DNA from: a virus
Strand: one strand, 5' to 3'
Virus record (IMG/VR): IMGVR_UViG_3300028228_000199
Location: 1-27,721 of that record
Length of the DNA: 27,721 nucleotides
Shown here: one piece after another, positions 14,227-21,226 of the stretch
Layout: every line of letters begins with the position of its first letter
How positions within the stretch are numbered: the stretch's first letter is position 1
Translations under genes and position numbers: made by a program
Notes under the pieces: model-generated
Databases searched by the model: none
Seen by the model: only the letters and a program-made list of their open reading frames with translations
Told to the model about the DNA's origin: nothing

Positions 14227-14307
14227 GTAGGAGGTGCGTAAAAGACTAAGGTCTTAGACCTAATAAAACCCTTGTAGAAAGCCTCCTACCTTTCCGCAGG
14301 GGTTTTT
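14227..14307 (+). ncRNA. structured RNA or attenuator with loop complementary to an upstream SD-like site
   Basis: A terminator-like hairpin is formed by AAAACCCTTG (14265-14274) with CAGGGGTTTT (14297-14306), ten pairs with one G-U. It continues after a two-base interruption into GAAAG (14277-14281) with CTTTC (14290-14294). The apical loop CCTCCTAC (14282-14289) is a perfect 8-base complement of GTAGGAGG (14227-14234). Between them AGGTC and GACCT (14249-14253, 14257-14261) form a small hairpin that competes with AGAC-GTCT. The U tract ends six bases before the ATG at 14313. This could be a pseudoknotted attenuator for the next gene or a small RNA ending there. Confidence 0.55.
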
Positions 14308-14312
14308 CATGT

Positions 14313-15026
14313 ATGGAATTTTGGAAGTTAAGTAAACAAGTCACGAAAATGAAGGACGTATCAGACGGAGCAAAGGTACTTCACGCGGTTATAACTAACC
14401 TATGTGGTAAAGAAGGGTATTGTTTTGCATCAAATTCAAAGCTGGGGGAAATGTGTGGAGTATCTGCACGTACAGTACAGCGAAGAATCAAAGAAATGGA
14501 TGGTGTATTAATTACTGTTAAGCACTTTATTCAAGCAGATGTACAGAAGAGAAATATTTTTTTAAAGACACTTGTCACGGGTGAAGAAAATGACACACGG
14601 GGTACACTTTCTGTCACACCCCCTACGTCAAATGGTGCTGTCACGGGTACAATATCTGTCACCCATAATAGAGAACCTATAATAGAAGACGTTAATAGAG
14701 TTCCTACACACATTCCTAAAGACTTAACAAGTAACACGACTACAAAGGTTCTAGGTGCGGGCGAATGGAGGTCTGGAATAGCGTTAGATGGTGAACACAA
14801 CTCATGGAGGTTCTTACATAGACAGGTTAAAGGAACACACTCACACGCAACGTTGCCAGACTTACAAAATAAGTGTACATTGTTCTCTGAATCAGAGAGC
14901 CAAGGCGAACCAAAGACATCCTTTGAATGGAACAAACACTTTGTTGCATGGTGTAAGTACCAGAAGTTCACCCAACCCAAAGAGAGTAGCCTACCAAGTG
15001 CAACTAAATCAGATTGGAACAGATGA
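14313..15026 (+). CDS. helix-turn-helix replication-type protein
   Basis: 237 residues. The N-terminal 75 form a winged helix-turn-helix: a helical stretch (DGAKVLHAVITNLCGKEG) followed by ASNSKLGEMCGVSARTVQRRIKEM, the recognition helix, and a wing (GVLITVKHF). A long Thr/Pro-rich disordered linker (about 90-150) leads to a C-terminal helical part ending EWNKHFVAWCKYQKFTQ. Phage replication initiators and loaders upstream of a DnaB-like helicase often have this layout, so it may help load the helicase at 15747. It starts just after a possible attenuator and its stop overlaps the methylase start (ATGA). Confidence 0.68.
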   Translation: MEFWKLSKQVTKMKDVSDGAKVLHAVITNLCGKEGYCFASNSKLGEMCGVSARTVQRRIKEMDGVLITVKHFIQADVQKRNIFLKTLVTGEENDTRGTLSVTPPTSNGAVTGTISVTHNREPIIEDVNRVPTHIPKDLTSNTTTKVLGAGEWRSGIALDGEHNSWRFLHRQVKGTHSHATLPDLQNKCTLFSESESQGEPKTSFEWNKHFVAWCKYQKFTQPKESSLPSATKSDWNR

Positions 15027-15747
15027 AAAATTGGAAAGGAAGAAGTAACATTGCCATTCACCAAATGGATTGCCTCGAAGCAATGAAAGGCATGGAGGAT
15101 AACGCTTTTGATTTGGCTATTGTAGACCCGCCTTATGGGATAGGTGAAAGCGGGAAAAGTAACTCAACTAGAGGCTCATCTGCGGGTTCTAATAAATTTA
15201 AAGGAACAAGAAACACTACTGGAGCTGGAATACCTAGCACTAAATTTTTACATAAAGAATGGGATAATAAACCTCCAGACATTAAGTACTTTACAGAACT
15301 TCAAAGGGTTTCTAAAAATCAAATAATTTGGGGGGCAAATCATTTTATTGAAAATATAGAAGGGGCAAATAGCTCCTGCTGGATTGTCTGGGATAAATTA
15401 AACGGCTCAACAGATTTTTGCAGATTGTGAACTTGCTTACAGCAGCTTTAAAACTGCGGTTTAGAAAGATTCAGTTAATGTGGAACGGAATGTTACAACA
15501 GGACATGAAGAACAAAGAAATAAGAATCCACCCCACCCAGAAGCCCGTCAAACTTTACGAATGGTTATTAATAAACTACGCAAAGGAGGGTGATAAGATA
15601 CTCGACACGCACTTAGGAAGTGGAAGCCATGCCCTTGCTTGTTGGAATTTAAACTTTGACCTTACAGCGTATGAGTTAGACCCCGACTATTTTGAGGCTA
15701 CAGCAAAGAGAATAGAGAAACACACCAGACAGATACAGATGTTCTAA
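15023..15747 (+). pseudogene. DNA adenine N6/N4 methyltransferase, frame broken twice
   Basis: The start MKNWKGRSNIAIHQMDCLEA at 15023 sits at an ATGA overlap. Motif IV DPPYGIG is at residues 35-41. After about residue 130 the frame fails. Skipping one T in T5 (15415-15419) restores FADCELAYSSFKTAV, and skipping one T in T3 (15460-15462) restores RKIQLMWNGMLQQDM. Then come the HPTQKP motif and motif I DTHLGSGS, to the stop at 15745-15747. Order IV then I indicates a beta-class enzyme of the N6/N4 type (PF01555). The rest is intact, so the lesions are recent or are sequence errors. If functional it would protect phage DNA from restriction. Confidence 0.8.
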
Positions 15748-16784
15748 TGAAAGAAGCAAAACAGATAACACAAACAGAGCCTTTAGACATAGCCCACCCA
15801 GAAGTTAAGAGGAATCTGGATAGTATGCACCTGCACGGAGTTGACGCAGGGCAAGCACATGGGTTAAATATCGATTGCAGATGGAGGAAGAAAAGCACTC
15901 TATACATTTACGGCCCAGACCACTCAGGGAAATCAAGGTTATTCTTCTTCACAGCTTTAGCAATGGCAGAAAGGCATGGATGGAAGTTCCTTATCTACTC
16001 TCCAGAGACAGGAGATGCAGCGGATATTTTCGCTATGCTTATTAAAATATTCTGTGGTACAAACACTTTCCAAAAAGGTCCATTCGGAGTAACAGACGAA
16101 GGAAGGAAGGAGGCTACCCATTTTATCATGAGGCATTTTAAGGTGGTTGATTACTTCAGAGGGATAACGATGGATGATATTTACGAGCAAGCCAATGAAT
16201 TGAACTCAACGAAGTGGCACGTAGACTGTTTATGTATAGACCCGTTCAACGCTGTCAAGCATGACATCGACGCAACCCCTAGAGATATTTATCTAGGAGA
16301 CTTCTTACTAGACTTTGACCAAGATGCAACAAAGAATAATAGGTTGAATGTATTAATTGTACACCCTGCAAGCCAAGAGTTGGAAACCCAAGAAGGAGAG
16401 AACGGGCAGAAGATTAAGTACTACGGTATAGCAGACAAAAGGAATATAATGTGGGGGCAGGAGTGGTCTAGGAAAGGCAAGAACCTCTGGAGTGTTTGGA
16501 GACCGACAAAGGAAGGTTTAAGAGATGCAGACGGCAACCCATACCCAAAGGGTTACTTAGTTGTAGATGTACAGAAGCGAAAGCCAGACGAAGTAGGAGA
16601 GGTAGGAGTGTTTCATGTGTATTTCAACTGGATGACACAGAGATATTACAATGATGCTAACATGACTGACTGCCCATTGAAAGGATTAACTACTTCAGTG
16701 CAACCACTTGAAGAAAAAAGTGTATCTTTAAAACCTAATAAGCACTTTGCAGATATAGACTTAGATAACGATGTACCTTTTTAA
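15747..16784 (+). CDS. DnaB-like replicative helicase (RecA-fold ATPase)
   Basis: 345 residues. Walker A is YIYGPDHSGKSRL (GPDHSGKS at 56-63), Walker B is CLCIDPFNAV (Asp165), and NVLIVHPASQE (about 208-218) is the motif III-like sensor strand with a His. The region around MWGQEWSRKGKNLWSVWRP precedes the last strands. A C-terminal acidic tail ends DIDLDNDVPF, which is reminiscent of ssDNA-binding-protein tails and may bind partners. No primase domain is fused. The start overlaps the methylase stop by one base (TAATG). It would unwind DNA at the phage fork, working with the DnaA-like and helix-turn-helix proteins upstream. Confidence 0.8.
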   Translation: MKEAKQITQTEPLDIAHPEVKRNLDSMHLHGVDAGQAHGLNIDCRWRKKSTLYIYGPDHSGKSRLFFFTALAMAERHGWKFLIYSPETGDAADIFAMLIKIFCGTNTFQKGPFGVTDEGRKEATHFIMRHFKVVDYFRGITMDDIYEQANELNSTKWHVDCLCIDPFNAVKHDIDATPRDIYLGDFLLDFDQDATKNNRLNVLIVHPASQELETQEGENGQKIKYYGIADKRNIMWGQEWSRKGKNLWSVWRPTKEGLRDADGNPYPKGYLVVDVQKRKPDEVGEVGVFHVYFNWMTQRYYNDANMTDCPLKGLTTSVQPLEEKSVSLKPNKHFADIDLDNDVPF

Positions 16785-16801
16785 TTACATCTTTACCGCA
16801 C

Positions 16802-16855
16802 ATGATACCGAGCAAGACACCGCACAAGATAAACCCACTTAAAACAAAACGATGA
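16802..16855 (+). CDS. possible 17-residue peptide
   Basis: ATG at 16802 to a TGA that overlaps the next start (ATGA at 16852). It encodes MIPSKTPHKINPLKTKR, very basic. Support is only the typical overlap and the otherwise empty gap; it may be chance. Confidence 0.25.
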   Translation: MIPSKTPHKINPLKTKR

Positions 16856-17058
16856 CCCTATACATAGAGATTAACAAAGAACAGACCGCAGAGAACATAC
16901 AGCTTAAACTAGAGTGTGACGGTTACACAGCTATACACAGATTAAACGTAAGGGATAACTACATTTTAGTCTACCCTAAATCCAAATGGTATCAAGGGGC
17001 TATGTATCTACCCACATCGATTAAGGAAGAACCACCTACAAAACTCACAGACCTATGA
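16852..17058 (+). CDS. hypothetical protein
   Basis: 68 residues, beginning MTLYIEINKEQTAENIQLKL. It has alternating strand-helix pattern typical of a small alpha/beta fold (IEINKEQ, YTAIHRLNVRDNYILVYPKS) and a Pro-rich tail. It starts at the end of a tiny basic frame and overlaps the next gene by ATGA. No family recognised. Confidence 0.6.
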   Translation: MTLYIEINKEQTAENIQLKLECDGYTAIHRLNVRDNYILVYPKSKWYQGAMYLPTSIKEEPPTKLTDL

Positions 17059-17267
17059 ACCTTTCGGAAGAGATGGTAATGAAGGGTTACGCTGAGAGTC
17101 TTTCTATCCAATTGAATGAGAGCCTAGCCAAACTACAAGGCGAAAGGAAGGTAAACGCTATTCGATTAATGAAGTATTTAGAATGGAGTGGAGGTGTAAT
17201 AGATGAACTACAAACAAAGAACAACTACCTCCAAGAGAGGGTAAAGAACTTAAACGATTTGATATGA
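17055..17267 (+). CDS. hypothetical coiled-coil protein
   Basis: 70 residues, almost wholly helical: ESLSIQLNESLAKLQGERK and LQTKNNYLQERVKNLNDLI have heptad-like spacing of Leu, Ile and Val, consistent with a short coiled coil. Overlaps both neighbours by four bases (ATGA), so it is translated as part of a chain of small middle genes. No family recognised. Confidence 0.6.
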   Translation: MNLSEEMVMKGYAESLSIQLNESLAKLQGERKVNAIRLMKYLEWSGGVIDELQTKNNYLQERVKNLNDLI

Positions 17268-17628
17268 AAATCACGAAAAAGAATACAAGGTGCTTAAAGG
17301 CATCATTGAAAGATATGAGGCTAAGAAGAAGCCCAACACGATTGCGGGTGTAGATTTTAGCGAGGTGGTTAATTGCCTTCACGAGGTTAAAGTAAAGCCA
17401 ACCATCTACGATTGGAGCAACGAGCCTGAAGAGGTGAAGTTTATGTGTACGGACGGGTACGGCGGGCAAGAACGTTGGGAGTTAGAGCCTAAATTTATTG
17501 GGGGTTCTTGTTGGGTAAATCAGCATGAAGATTTATATGGTTCACAGGGTTTTTTAGTTAACCTATCAACTCCTAACTCACCATTCAAAGGCAACTTTCA
17601 GAACTCACTAGAAGCAAGACCTAAGTAG
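17264..17628 (+). CDS. hypothetical protein, probable frameshift at A4 near the start
   Basis: The frame that carries the protein (VLKGIIERYEAKKKPNTIAG...) is open from 17263, and its first usual start would be GTG at 17290. The expected ATGA start at 17264 is in another frame and soon stops. If the A4 run at 17267-17270 had one more A, the gene would read MKNHEKEYKVLKGIIERYE from the coupled start. I therefore annotate it from 17264 with a -1 step, while a GTG start at 17290 remains possible. The product of about 120 residues has a Gly/Trp-rich C-terminal half (CTDGYGGQERWELEP) and no recognised family. Confidence 0.55.
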
Positions 17629-18045
17629 ATGGCAAAGAAGACAGACAGAATAAAAGCCAGAGACAACCTTGACAACATCTTCAGCAAGTTTGTAAGGCTC
17701 AGAGACTCAGACAAGCATGGATTTAGTACTTGCGTTACCTGTTCAAAGGTAGCATTCTGGACTAAGGAGGGAATACAATGCGGACACTTCCAAACCAGAG
17801 GCAAGTATTCAACCCGCTGGCATGAGAGAAATGCCCACGCACAATGTGCAGGGTGTAACATGGTAAACGGAGGGCAACAGTACAAGCATGGACTAGAGAT
17901 AAACAAGAGGTATGGAGAAGGAGCAGCGGAGGAAGTACTACTACTCTCCAATCAGACCCATAAATTCAGTACCTTTGAGTTAATTGATATGTACAAGGCT
18001 TTCAAAGAGAGGGTCGATATAATGATTAAAGAGAAAGGATTATGA
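17629..18045 (+). CDS. ninG: NinG (Rap)-like recombination protein
   Basis: 138 residues matching the lambda NinG/Rap layout. A basic N-terminus (MAKKTDRIKARDNLDNIFSK) is followed by a Cys/His cluster: C35-V-T-C38, C51-G-H53-F-Q-T-R and RW-HERNAHAQC73-x2-C76-N. GGQQYKHGLE and a helical end follow. The NinG family aids phage recombination and is a structure-specific DNA endonuclease in lambda. All the metal-binding residues I expect are present. It starts right after the previous stop and overlaps the next gene (ATGA). It fits with the exonuclease and ssDNA-binding-like gene as recombination functions. Confidence 0.85.
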   Translation: MAKKTDRIKARDNLDNIFSKFVRLRDSDKHGFSTCVTCSKVAFWTKEGIQCGHFQTRGKYSTRWHERNAHAQCAGCNMVNGGQQYKHGLEINKRYGEGAAEEVLLLSNQTHKFSTFELIDMYKAFKERVDIMIKEKGL

Positions 18046-18266
18046 AACAGTTCTACATACGGATAAAAGCTAACCTTCCTGAGATACAACAGGAACTTCA
18101 GCGGCTAGGAAGGAGTCAGAATACAAACATGAAACAAGATTCTTCTAATCAAAAGGGTGTAATTTGTTACCCAGATGGAACTTACTGGATAACTTCATTT
18201 AAGCCTTGGTTTCTAGGTTATAACATCATTACTTTTGACCAACTCAAGGAATTAAAACCAGAGTAA
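18042..18266 (+). CDS. hypothetical protein
   Basis: 74 residues. The helical opening (FYIRIKANLPEIQQELQRLG) leads into a beta part with aromatic residues (GVICYPDGTYWITSFKPWFLGYNIITFDQL). The first strand and helix fit a small ferredoxin-like or similar fold. It is coupled to ninG by ATGA and ends two bases before the sigma-like gene. No family recognised. Confidence 0.6.
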   Translation: MKQFYIRIKANLPEIQQELQRLGRSQNTNMKQDSSNQKGVICYPDGTYWITSFKPWFLGYNIITFDQLKELKPE

Positions 18267-18268
18267 AA

Positions 18269-18703
18269 GTGTATAGCGTCCGAGCCTACATAGAAGATAA
18301 TTACAACGACCTATGCCATAGAGCAAAAGGGCTATCTTCTGACCCAATAGATTTAGTAAACCACACTTACCTAAGATGCTTAGATAAGCAAGCCATAAAC
18401 CCACGTTCCTATTTCATAGCGTCAATGTGGAGAGAGGCTAAGCAAGGAGACTTTAAAAACAATTACACTTATCGCTCTGAAGAACTTGTAGAAGTGGAAA
18501 ATTCTACCGACATTAGCGAAATGATACGGAAGGACAGGATAGACTTTCACCTATTAGCCTTTGATGAGTTTGACAGATTGGTCTGGAGGATATACAACGA
18601 AGGTCACAACGTTAGGCAAGTATCAAAAGAGAGCGGTGTCAGTTACCGCACAATCTACTGGAGCATTAAGAAAGTAAAAGACCATTTAAAACAGGAGCTA
18701 TGA
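18269..18703 (+). CDS. sigma-70-like (ECF-type) transcription factor, GTG start
   Basis: 144 residues with two DNA- and polymerase-binding parts in the right order. A region 2-like helix is seen at about 25-38 (DPIDLVNHTYLRCL, compare the D-x-DLV-x2-T-x2-R of ECF sigma factors). A region 4-like helix-turn-helix is seen at about 112-138 (GHNVRQVSKESGVSYRTIYWSIKKV). The spacing and size match a minimal sigma factor. It could direct host polymerase to middle or late phage promoters. The start codon is GTG at 18269, two bases after the previous stop. The similarity is moderate, so an unrelated regulator cannot be excluded. Confidence 0.6.
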   Translation: MYSVRAYIEDNYNDLCHRAKGLSSDPIDLVNHTYLRCLDKQAINPRSYFIASMWREAKQGDFKNNYTYRSEELVEVENSTDISEMIRKDRIDFHLLAFDEFDRLVWRIYNEGHNVRQVSKESGVSYRTIYWSIKKVKDHLKQEL

Positions 18704-19059
18704 AACGAGAAATATTATTTAGAGGGTTAAGAACAGATGGAAAAGGTTGGGTGTATGGTAATCTGCTTAACAGCATAAGCATTGGAGAGGTAGGAGAGGG
18801 TATGTGGAGTTACACCTACGTCGAAGTCAAACCGGAAACCGTTGGCCAGTATACAGGGTTGAAAGATATGAACGAGGCGAAGATATTCGAGGGGGATATT
18901 GTTAATTGTAGACTCGCTTTTGAGGGAGATGGGTTACATCCATGCGTTGTTAAATTTAAACAAGGTGAATGGTTATTCATTAATATGGAGATGGAGATAG
19001 CTGATTCTCAATTTTTAGTAGAGATATTTAATATCACAGGCAACACGCACGAAGCATGA
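18700..19059 (+). CDS. YopX-family protein
   Basis: 119 residues of the phage YopX family (PF09643), whose function is unknown. Typical features are the start MKREILFRGLRTDGKGWVYG, PETVGQYTGLKDMNEAKIFEG at about 46-66, and GDIV following it. The C-terminal half has beta strands (VVKFKQGEWLFINMEM). YopX proteins are common in phage and prophage genomes near replication and recombination genes. It is linked by ATGA overlaps to the sigma-like gene before and the Cys-rich gene after. The leader contains AAACAGGAGCT before ATG, like the other coupled starts. Confidence 0.85.
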   Translation: MKREILFRGLRTDGKGWVYGNLLNSISIGEVGEGMWSYTYVEVKPETVGQYTGLKDMNEAKIFEGDIVNCRLAFEGDGLHPCVVKFKQGEWLFINMEMEIADSQFLVEIFNITGNTHEA

Positions 19060-19511
19060 TTAACACCTTACACGTAACCACTGAAGAGTATGAGAAGAGG
19101 AAAGCCTCATGTCTTGCTTGTGAGTTCTACAACCCACAAACTAAAAGCTGCGGTACGTTCCTCCCTATAAAGCTACTCAAGCTACAAGGAGGAGACTTAG
19201 TAAGGTTAAAAGGTAGACAAAGAAAGGTTAGGCTATGCGGGTGCTTCCTTCCTGCTAAGTGGAAGTTAACATTTGCAAGCTGTCCTTTACCTTCTGAGCA
19301 TAAGAGGTGGGATAGAACAGTAACTAAGGAACAACTAAAGGAGGTTAAGAGAGTATTGAACAGTGAGCAAGGAACGAGAAAATGGGTTAAAGAGATGTTC
19401 ACAGTCTACAATCAAACCTTTAGCCATAAGGAGAAGGACACCTCTCTAGGTTGTGGCAAGTGCTTACAGAGAATGAAGAATCAAATGATTGAACTAATAG
19501 AGAAAGCATGA
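19056..19511 (+). CDS. Cys-rich, probably zinc-binding protein
   Basis: 151 residues with many Cys: SCLACEFYNPQTKSCG (about 18-33), CGCFLPAKWKLTFASC (about 61-76) and GCGKCLQRM near the C-terminus. This is the pattern of small phage proteins with zinc-ribbon-like N-termini (DUF6171-like). The middle is a basic helix (EQLKEVKRVLNSEQGTRKW). Such proteins may bind nucleic acid, but function is unknown. It is coupled on both sides by ATGA overlaps. Confidence 0.6.
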   Translation: MINTLHVTTEEYEKRKASCLACEFYNPQTKSCGTFLPIKLLKLQGGDLVRLKGRQRKVRLCGCFLPAKWKLTFASCPLPSEHKRWDRTVTKEQLKEVKRVLNSEQGTRKWVKEMFTVYNQTFSHKEKDTSLGCGKCLQRMKNQMIELIEKA

Positions 19512-19810
19512 CATCATACAAAGACAAATTAGATTTTACTGATTCAGGTTTAATAGATTACGTTGATGTAATCAAAGAAGGTTTTAAGATAGACTCAACA
19601 CCGAAAGACCAAGTGTATGAAGATACTTACGGCTACCCTTATAAAATAATATACCTAAACCTAAGTAAAGGACTTGAGCTATACTGGCATCAAAACACTA
19701 GGAAGTGCGAATTGATAAGGGCGAAGAAAAAATCCGGCACAATCATATCAAGAAAAGACGTGTGCTCATTAGATGAATTTAGAGATATAATTAATTTCTG
19801 GAAAGCATGA
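19508..19810 (+). CDS. hypothetical protein
   Basis: 100 residues, mixed alpha/beta, with a core YPYKIIYLNLSKGLELYWHQ suggesting two beta strands, then a basic stretch (RAKKKSGT) and a final helix (LDEFRDIINFWKA). The pattern resembles other small phage proteins but I cannot name a family. Coupled by ATGA at both ends. Confidence 0.6.
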   Translation: MTSYKDKLDFTDSGLIDYVDVIKEGFKIDSTPKDQVYEDTYGYPYKIIYLNLSKGLELYWHQNTRKCELIRAKKKSGTIISRKDVCSLDEFRDIINFWKA

Positions 19811-20166
19811 CAGCACTAGAAATAAAGAACTGGTATAACAATTACGACAATTCGCAAGGGTTAGACAGTCTACTTAAATACAGGCAATACCTTTCTTTGT
19901 GTATGTACGAAATGAGTCTAACAATAGCAGAGTTAGAAGGCAAGAGTAAAGCAAAGGAGGCAGAGAGAAGAATCCAACAAGCTGTTAAAGAACTATCCTC
20001 AGACGAAGGAACAGCAGCAGCAAGAAAACAAGACGCTGTGAAACAGACCAGAGAGATACTAGAAGACGAAGCAAGGTATGAAGGTCAGCTCAAAGGATAT
20101 AGAATACAGTACGACGCATTAAACGGAATCAGTCACTCAATGGCTAGTTATATCAATAAAGGATAA
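19807..20166 (+). CDS. hypothetical coiled-coil protein
   Basis: 119 residues, nearly all helix, rich in Glu, Lys, Ala and Gln (LTIAELEGKSKAKEAERR, KQDAVKQTREILEDEARYEG). Helical proteins of this size in phage replication regions can be recombination mediators or structural partners, but nothing here proves that. Its last base is the first base of the next start (TAATG), so the two are probably made together. Confidence 0.6.
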   Translation: MTALEIKNWYNNYDNSQGLDSLLKYRQYLSLCMYEMSLTIAELEGKSKAKEAERRIQQAVKELSSDEGTAAARKQDAVKQTREILEDEARYEGQLKGYRIQYDALNGISHSMASYINKG

Positions 20167-20426
20167 TGGAAGAACTAGAAGAAGGAGAGGTTGCCTATAC
20201 CTTAGAAGAGGCTCAAGCACACAGGGAGTTAATGGAGTCAGAGAAACACCTAACAGAGGCGAAGACTTTAGCCATTAGAGAACTAAGACTGTGGCTAACC
20301 TCTCATAGGTTAGACTCAGAGGCAATGGCTGGAGCAGAGCAACAAGTAATTCCATTAGTAGACAGAGACAGTGGAGGCTTTAAAACAATTCAAAAGAAAG
20401 CAATGGATATAATAGAATCGCTATGA
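20166..20426 (+). CDS. hypothetical acidic helical protein
   Basis: 86 residues, strongly acidic at the N-terminus (MEELEEGEVAYTLEEAQAHR), then helices and a Gly-containing loop (DRDSGGFKTIQKKAMDIIE). Linked to the coiled-coil gene before by TAATG and to the next by ATGA. The pairing with a coiled-coil protein suggests a complex, but this is only inference. Confidence 0.6.
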   Translation: MEELEEGEVAYTLEEAQAHRELMESEKHLTEAKTLAIRELRLWLTSHRLDSEAMAGAEQQVIPLVDRDSGGFKTIQKKAMDIIESL

Positions 20427-20617
20427 AAGAGAAATGGACGCTTAAAGAACCTAAACCAAGCAGTTTGGTAATATGTTACTTCAGAGGCTCAACTATGTTA
20501 TACTGGATTAACGCAATGGGAAACATCACAGACTCAAACACAGGACACCTACACATAGAGAACACCCACTACTTAGGGCAAATCAAGAAGGGTTACTGGG
20601 AATACGCAAACCTATGA
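20423..20617 (+). CDS. hypothetical protein
   Basis: 64 residues, beta-rich with many aromatics (LVICYFRGSTMLYWINAMG, NTHYLGQIKKGYWEYANL). The W/Y-G pattern gives the look of a small beta sheet domain. It overlaps the preceding and following starts by four bases. No family recognised. Confidence 0.58.
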   Translation: MKEKWTLKEPKPSSLVICYFRGSTMLYWINAMGNITDSNTGHLHIENTHYLGQIKKGYWEYANL

Positions 20618-20874
20618 ACAGACCAGATAAAATAACAGTATTTGTTAAGAGGCTCCAAAAGCTCGACGTAGAAGTGAAACTGTCTGCTAATTACCCTTGG
20701 GTTTACATATCTCATATAAACGGACTACGGGTTACTGAAAAATTCCAAGCCAATCACGGATTTACTTTAGCATTCGCACCGACTAAAAAAGGGCAACAAC
20801 CAGAGTTTACAGATATAAGAGAAATTTTTAAACTAGTAAGAAAGTATTGTGACTACCCACCAACAAACAATTAA
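20614..20874 (+). CDS. hypothetical protein, first of three starting MNRP
   Basis: 86 residues with a likely alpha/beta fold (ITVFVKRLQKLDVEVKL, YPWVYISHINGLRVTE) and no motif. The start ATGAACAGACCAGA is the same as at 20879 and 21213, where a 33-base direct repeat carries leader and first codons. Its own C-terminus (YPPTNN and stop) is made by the first repeat copy. This suggests the repeat spread through start regions by recombination. Confidence 0.58.
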   Translation: MNRPDKITVFVKRLQKLDVEVKLSANYPWVYISHINGLRVTEKFQANHGFTLAFAPTKKGQQPEFTDIREIFKLVRKYCDYPPTNN

Positions 20875-20892
20875 GAAAATGAACAGACCAGA
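20860..20892 (+). repeat. 33-base direct repeat, copy 1 (leader plus MNRP start)
   Basis: The stretch from CCAACAAACAATTAAG through AAAATGAACAGACCAGA is identical to 21194-21226. It contains the stop of the preceding gene, an A-rich leader and the first codons (MNRP) of the next. Confidence 0.85.
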
Positions 20893-21181
20893 ACGAACAG
20901 ACAAGGAGTGCAGGCGACAAGGTATGAGAGATGTGCCAGTTGCAAATTACAGCAAAATGCAAGATAAATACATTGACCACTTAGAAAGTAAAGTTAAAGC
21001 ATTAAGCACACCTGTTGTTAGAAAATCCCTACCTACAGATGACTGTTTGGAGCAATGGTGGGCAGAAGGACAAGACGAAAAGGAAAGTTTTTGGCAAGAA
21101 GCCCCTTACAGAACTAACGGAGATGTAGTTGAAGAAATCAAAACAGCGTTGAAGTATTTCATTGAAACTTGGCAGAGATAG
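20879..21181 (+). CDS. hypothetical protein, second of three starting MNRP
   Basis: 100 residues. The start ATG at 20879 lies inside the direct repeat and is preferred over upstream frame extension. The N-terminus is polar and basic (ERTDKECRRQGMRDVPVANY), followed by a helix (KMQDKYIDHLESKVKAL) and a Trp-rich acidic part (EQWWAEGQDEKESFWQEAP). No family recognised. It is followed by the second repeat copy. Confidence 0.6.
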   Translation: MNRPERTDKECRRQGMRDVPVANYSKMQDKYIDHLESKVKALSTPVVRKSLPTDDCLEQWWAEGQDEKESFWQEAPYRTNGDVVEEIKTALKYFIETWQR

Positions 21182-21193
21182 ACTACAGAACAC

Positions 21194-21226
21194 CCAACAA
21201 ACAATTAAGAAAATGAACAGACCAGA
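21194..21226 (+). repeat. 33-base direct repeat, copy 2 (leader plus MNRP start)
   Basis: Identical to 20860-20892. Here it supplies the leader and first codons of the secreted protein gene at 21213. The distance between copies is 334 bases, just the length of one gene, so recombination between them would remove or duplicate the gene at 20879. Confidence 0.85.

Noticed and set aside
14531-15064. Long minus-strand open frame of 177 codons
   Set aside because: It lies opposite the helix-turn-helix gene, whose protein has a clear domain and coupled ends. The minus frame shows no domain or promoter.
15418-15747. Separate small methylase gene with TTG start
   Set aside because: It is the C-terminal half of the methylase; its apparent first residues are not conserved and the family sequence runs through two T-run shifts.
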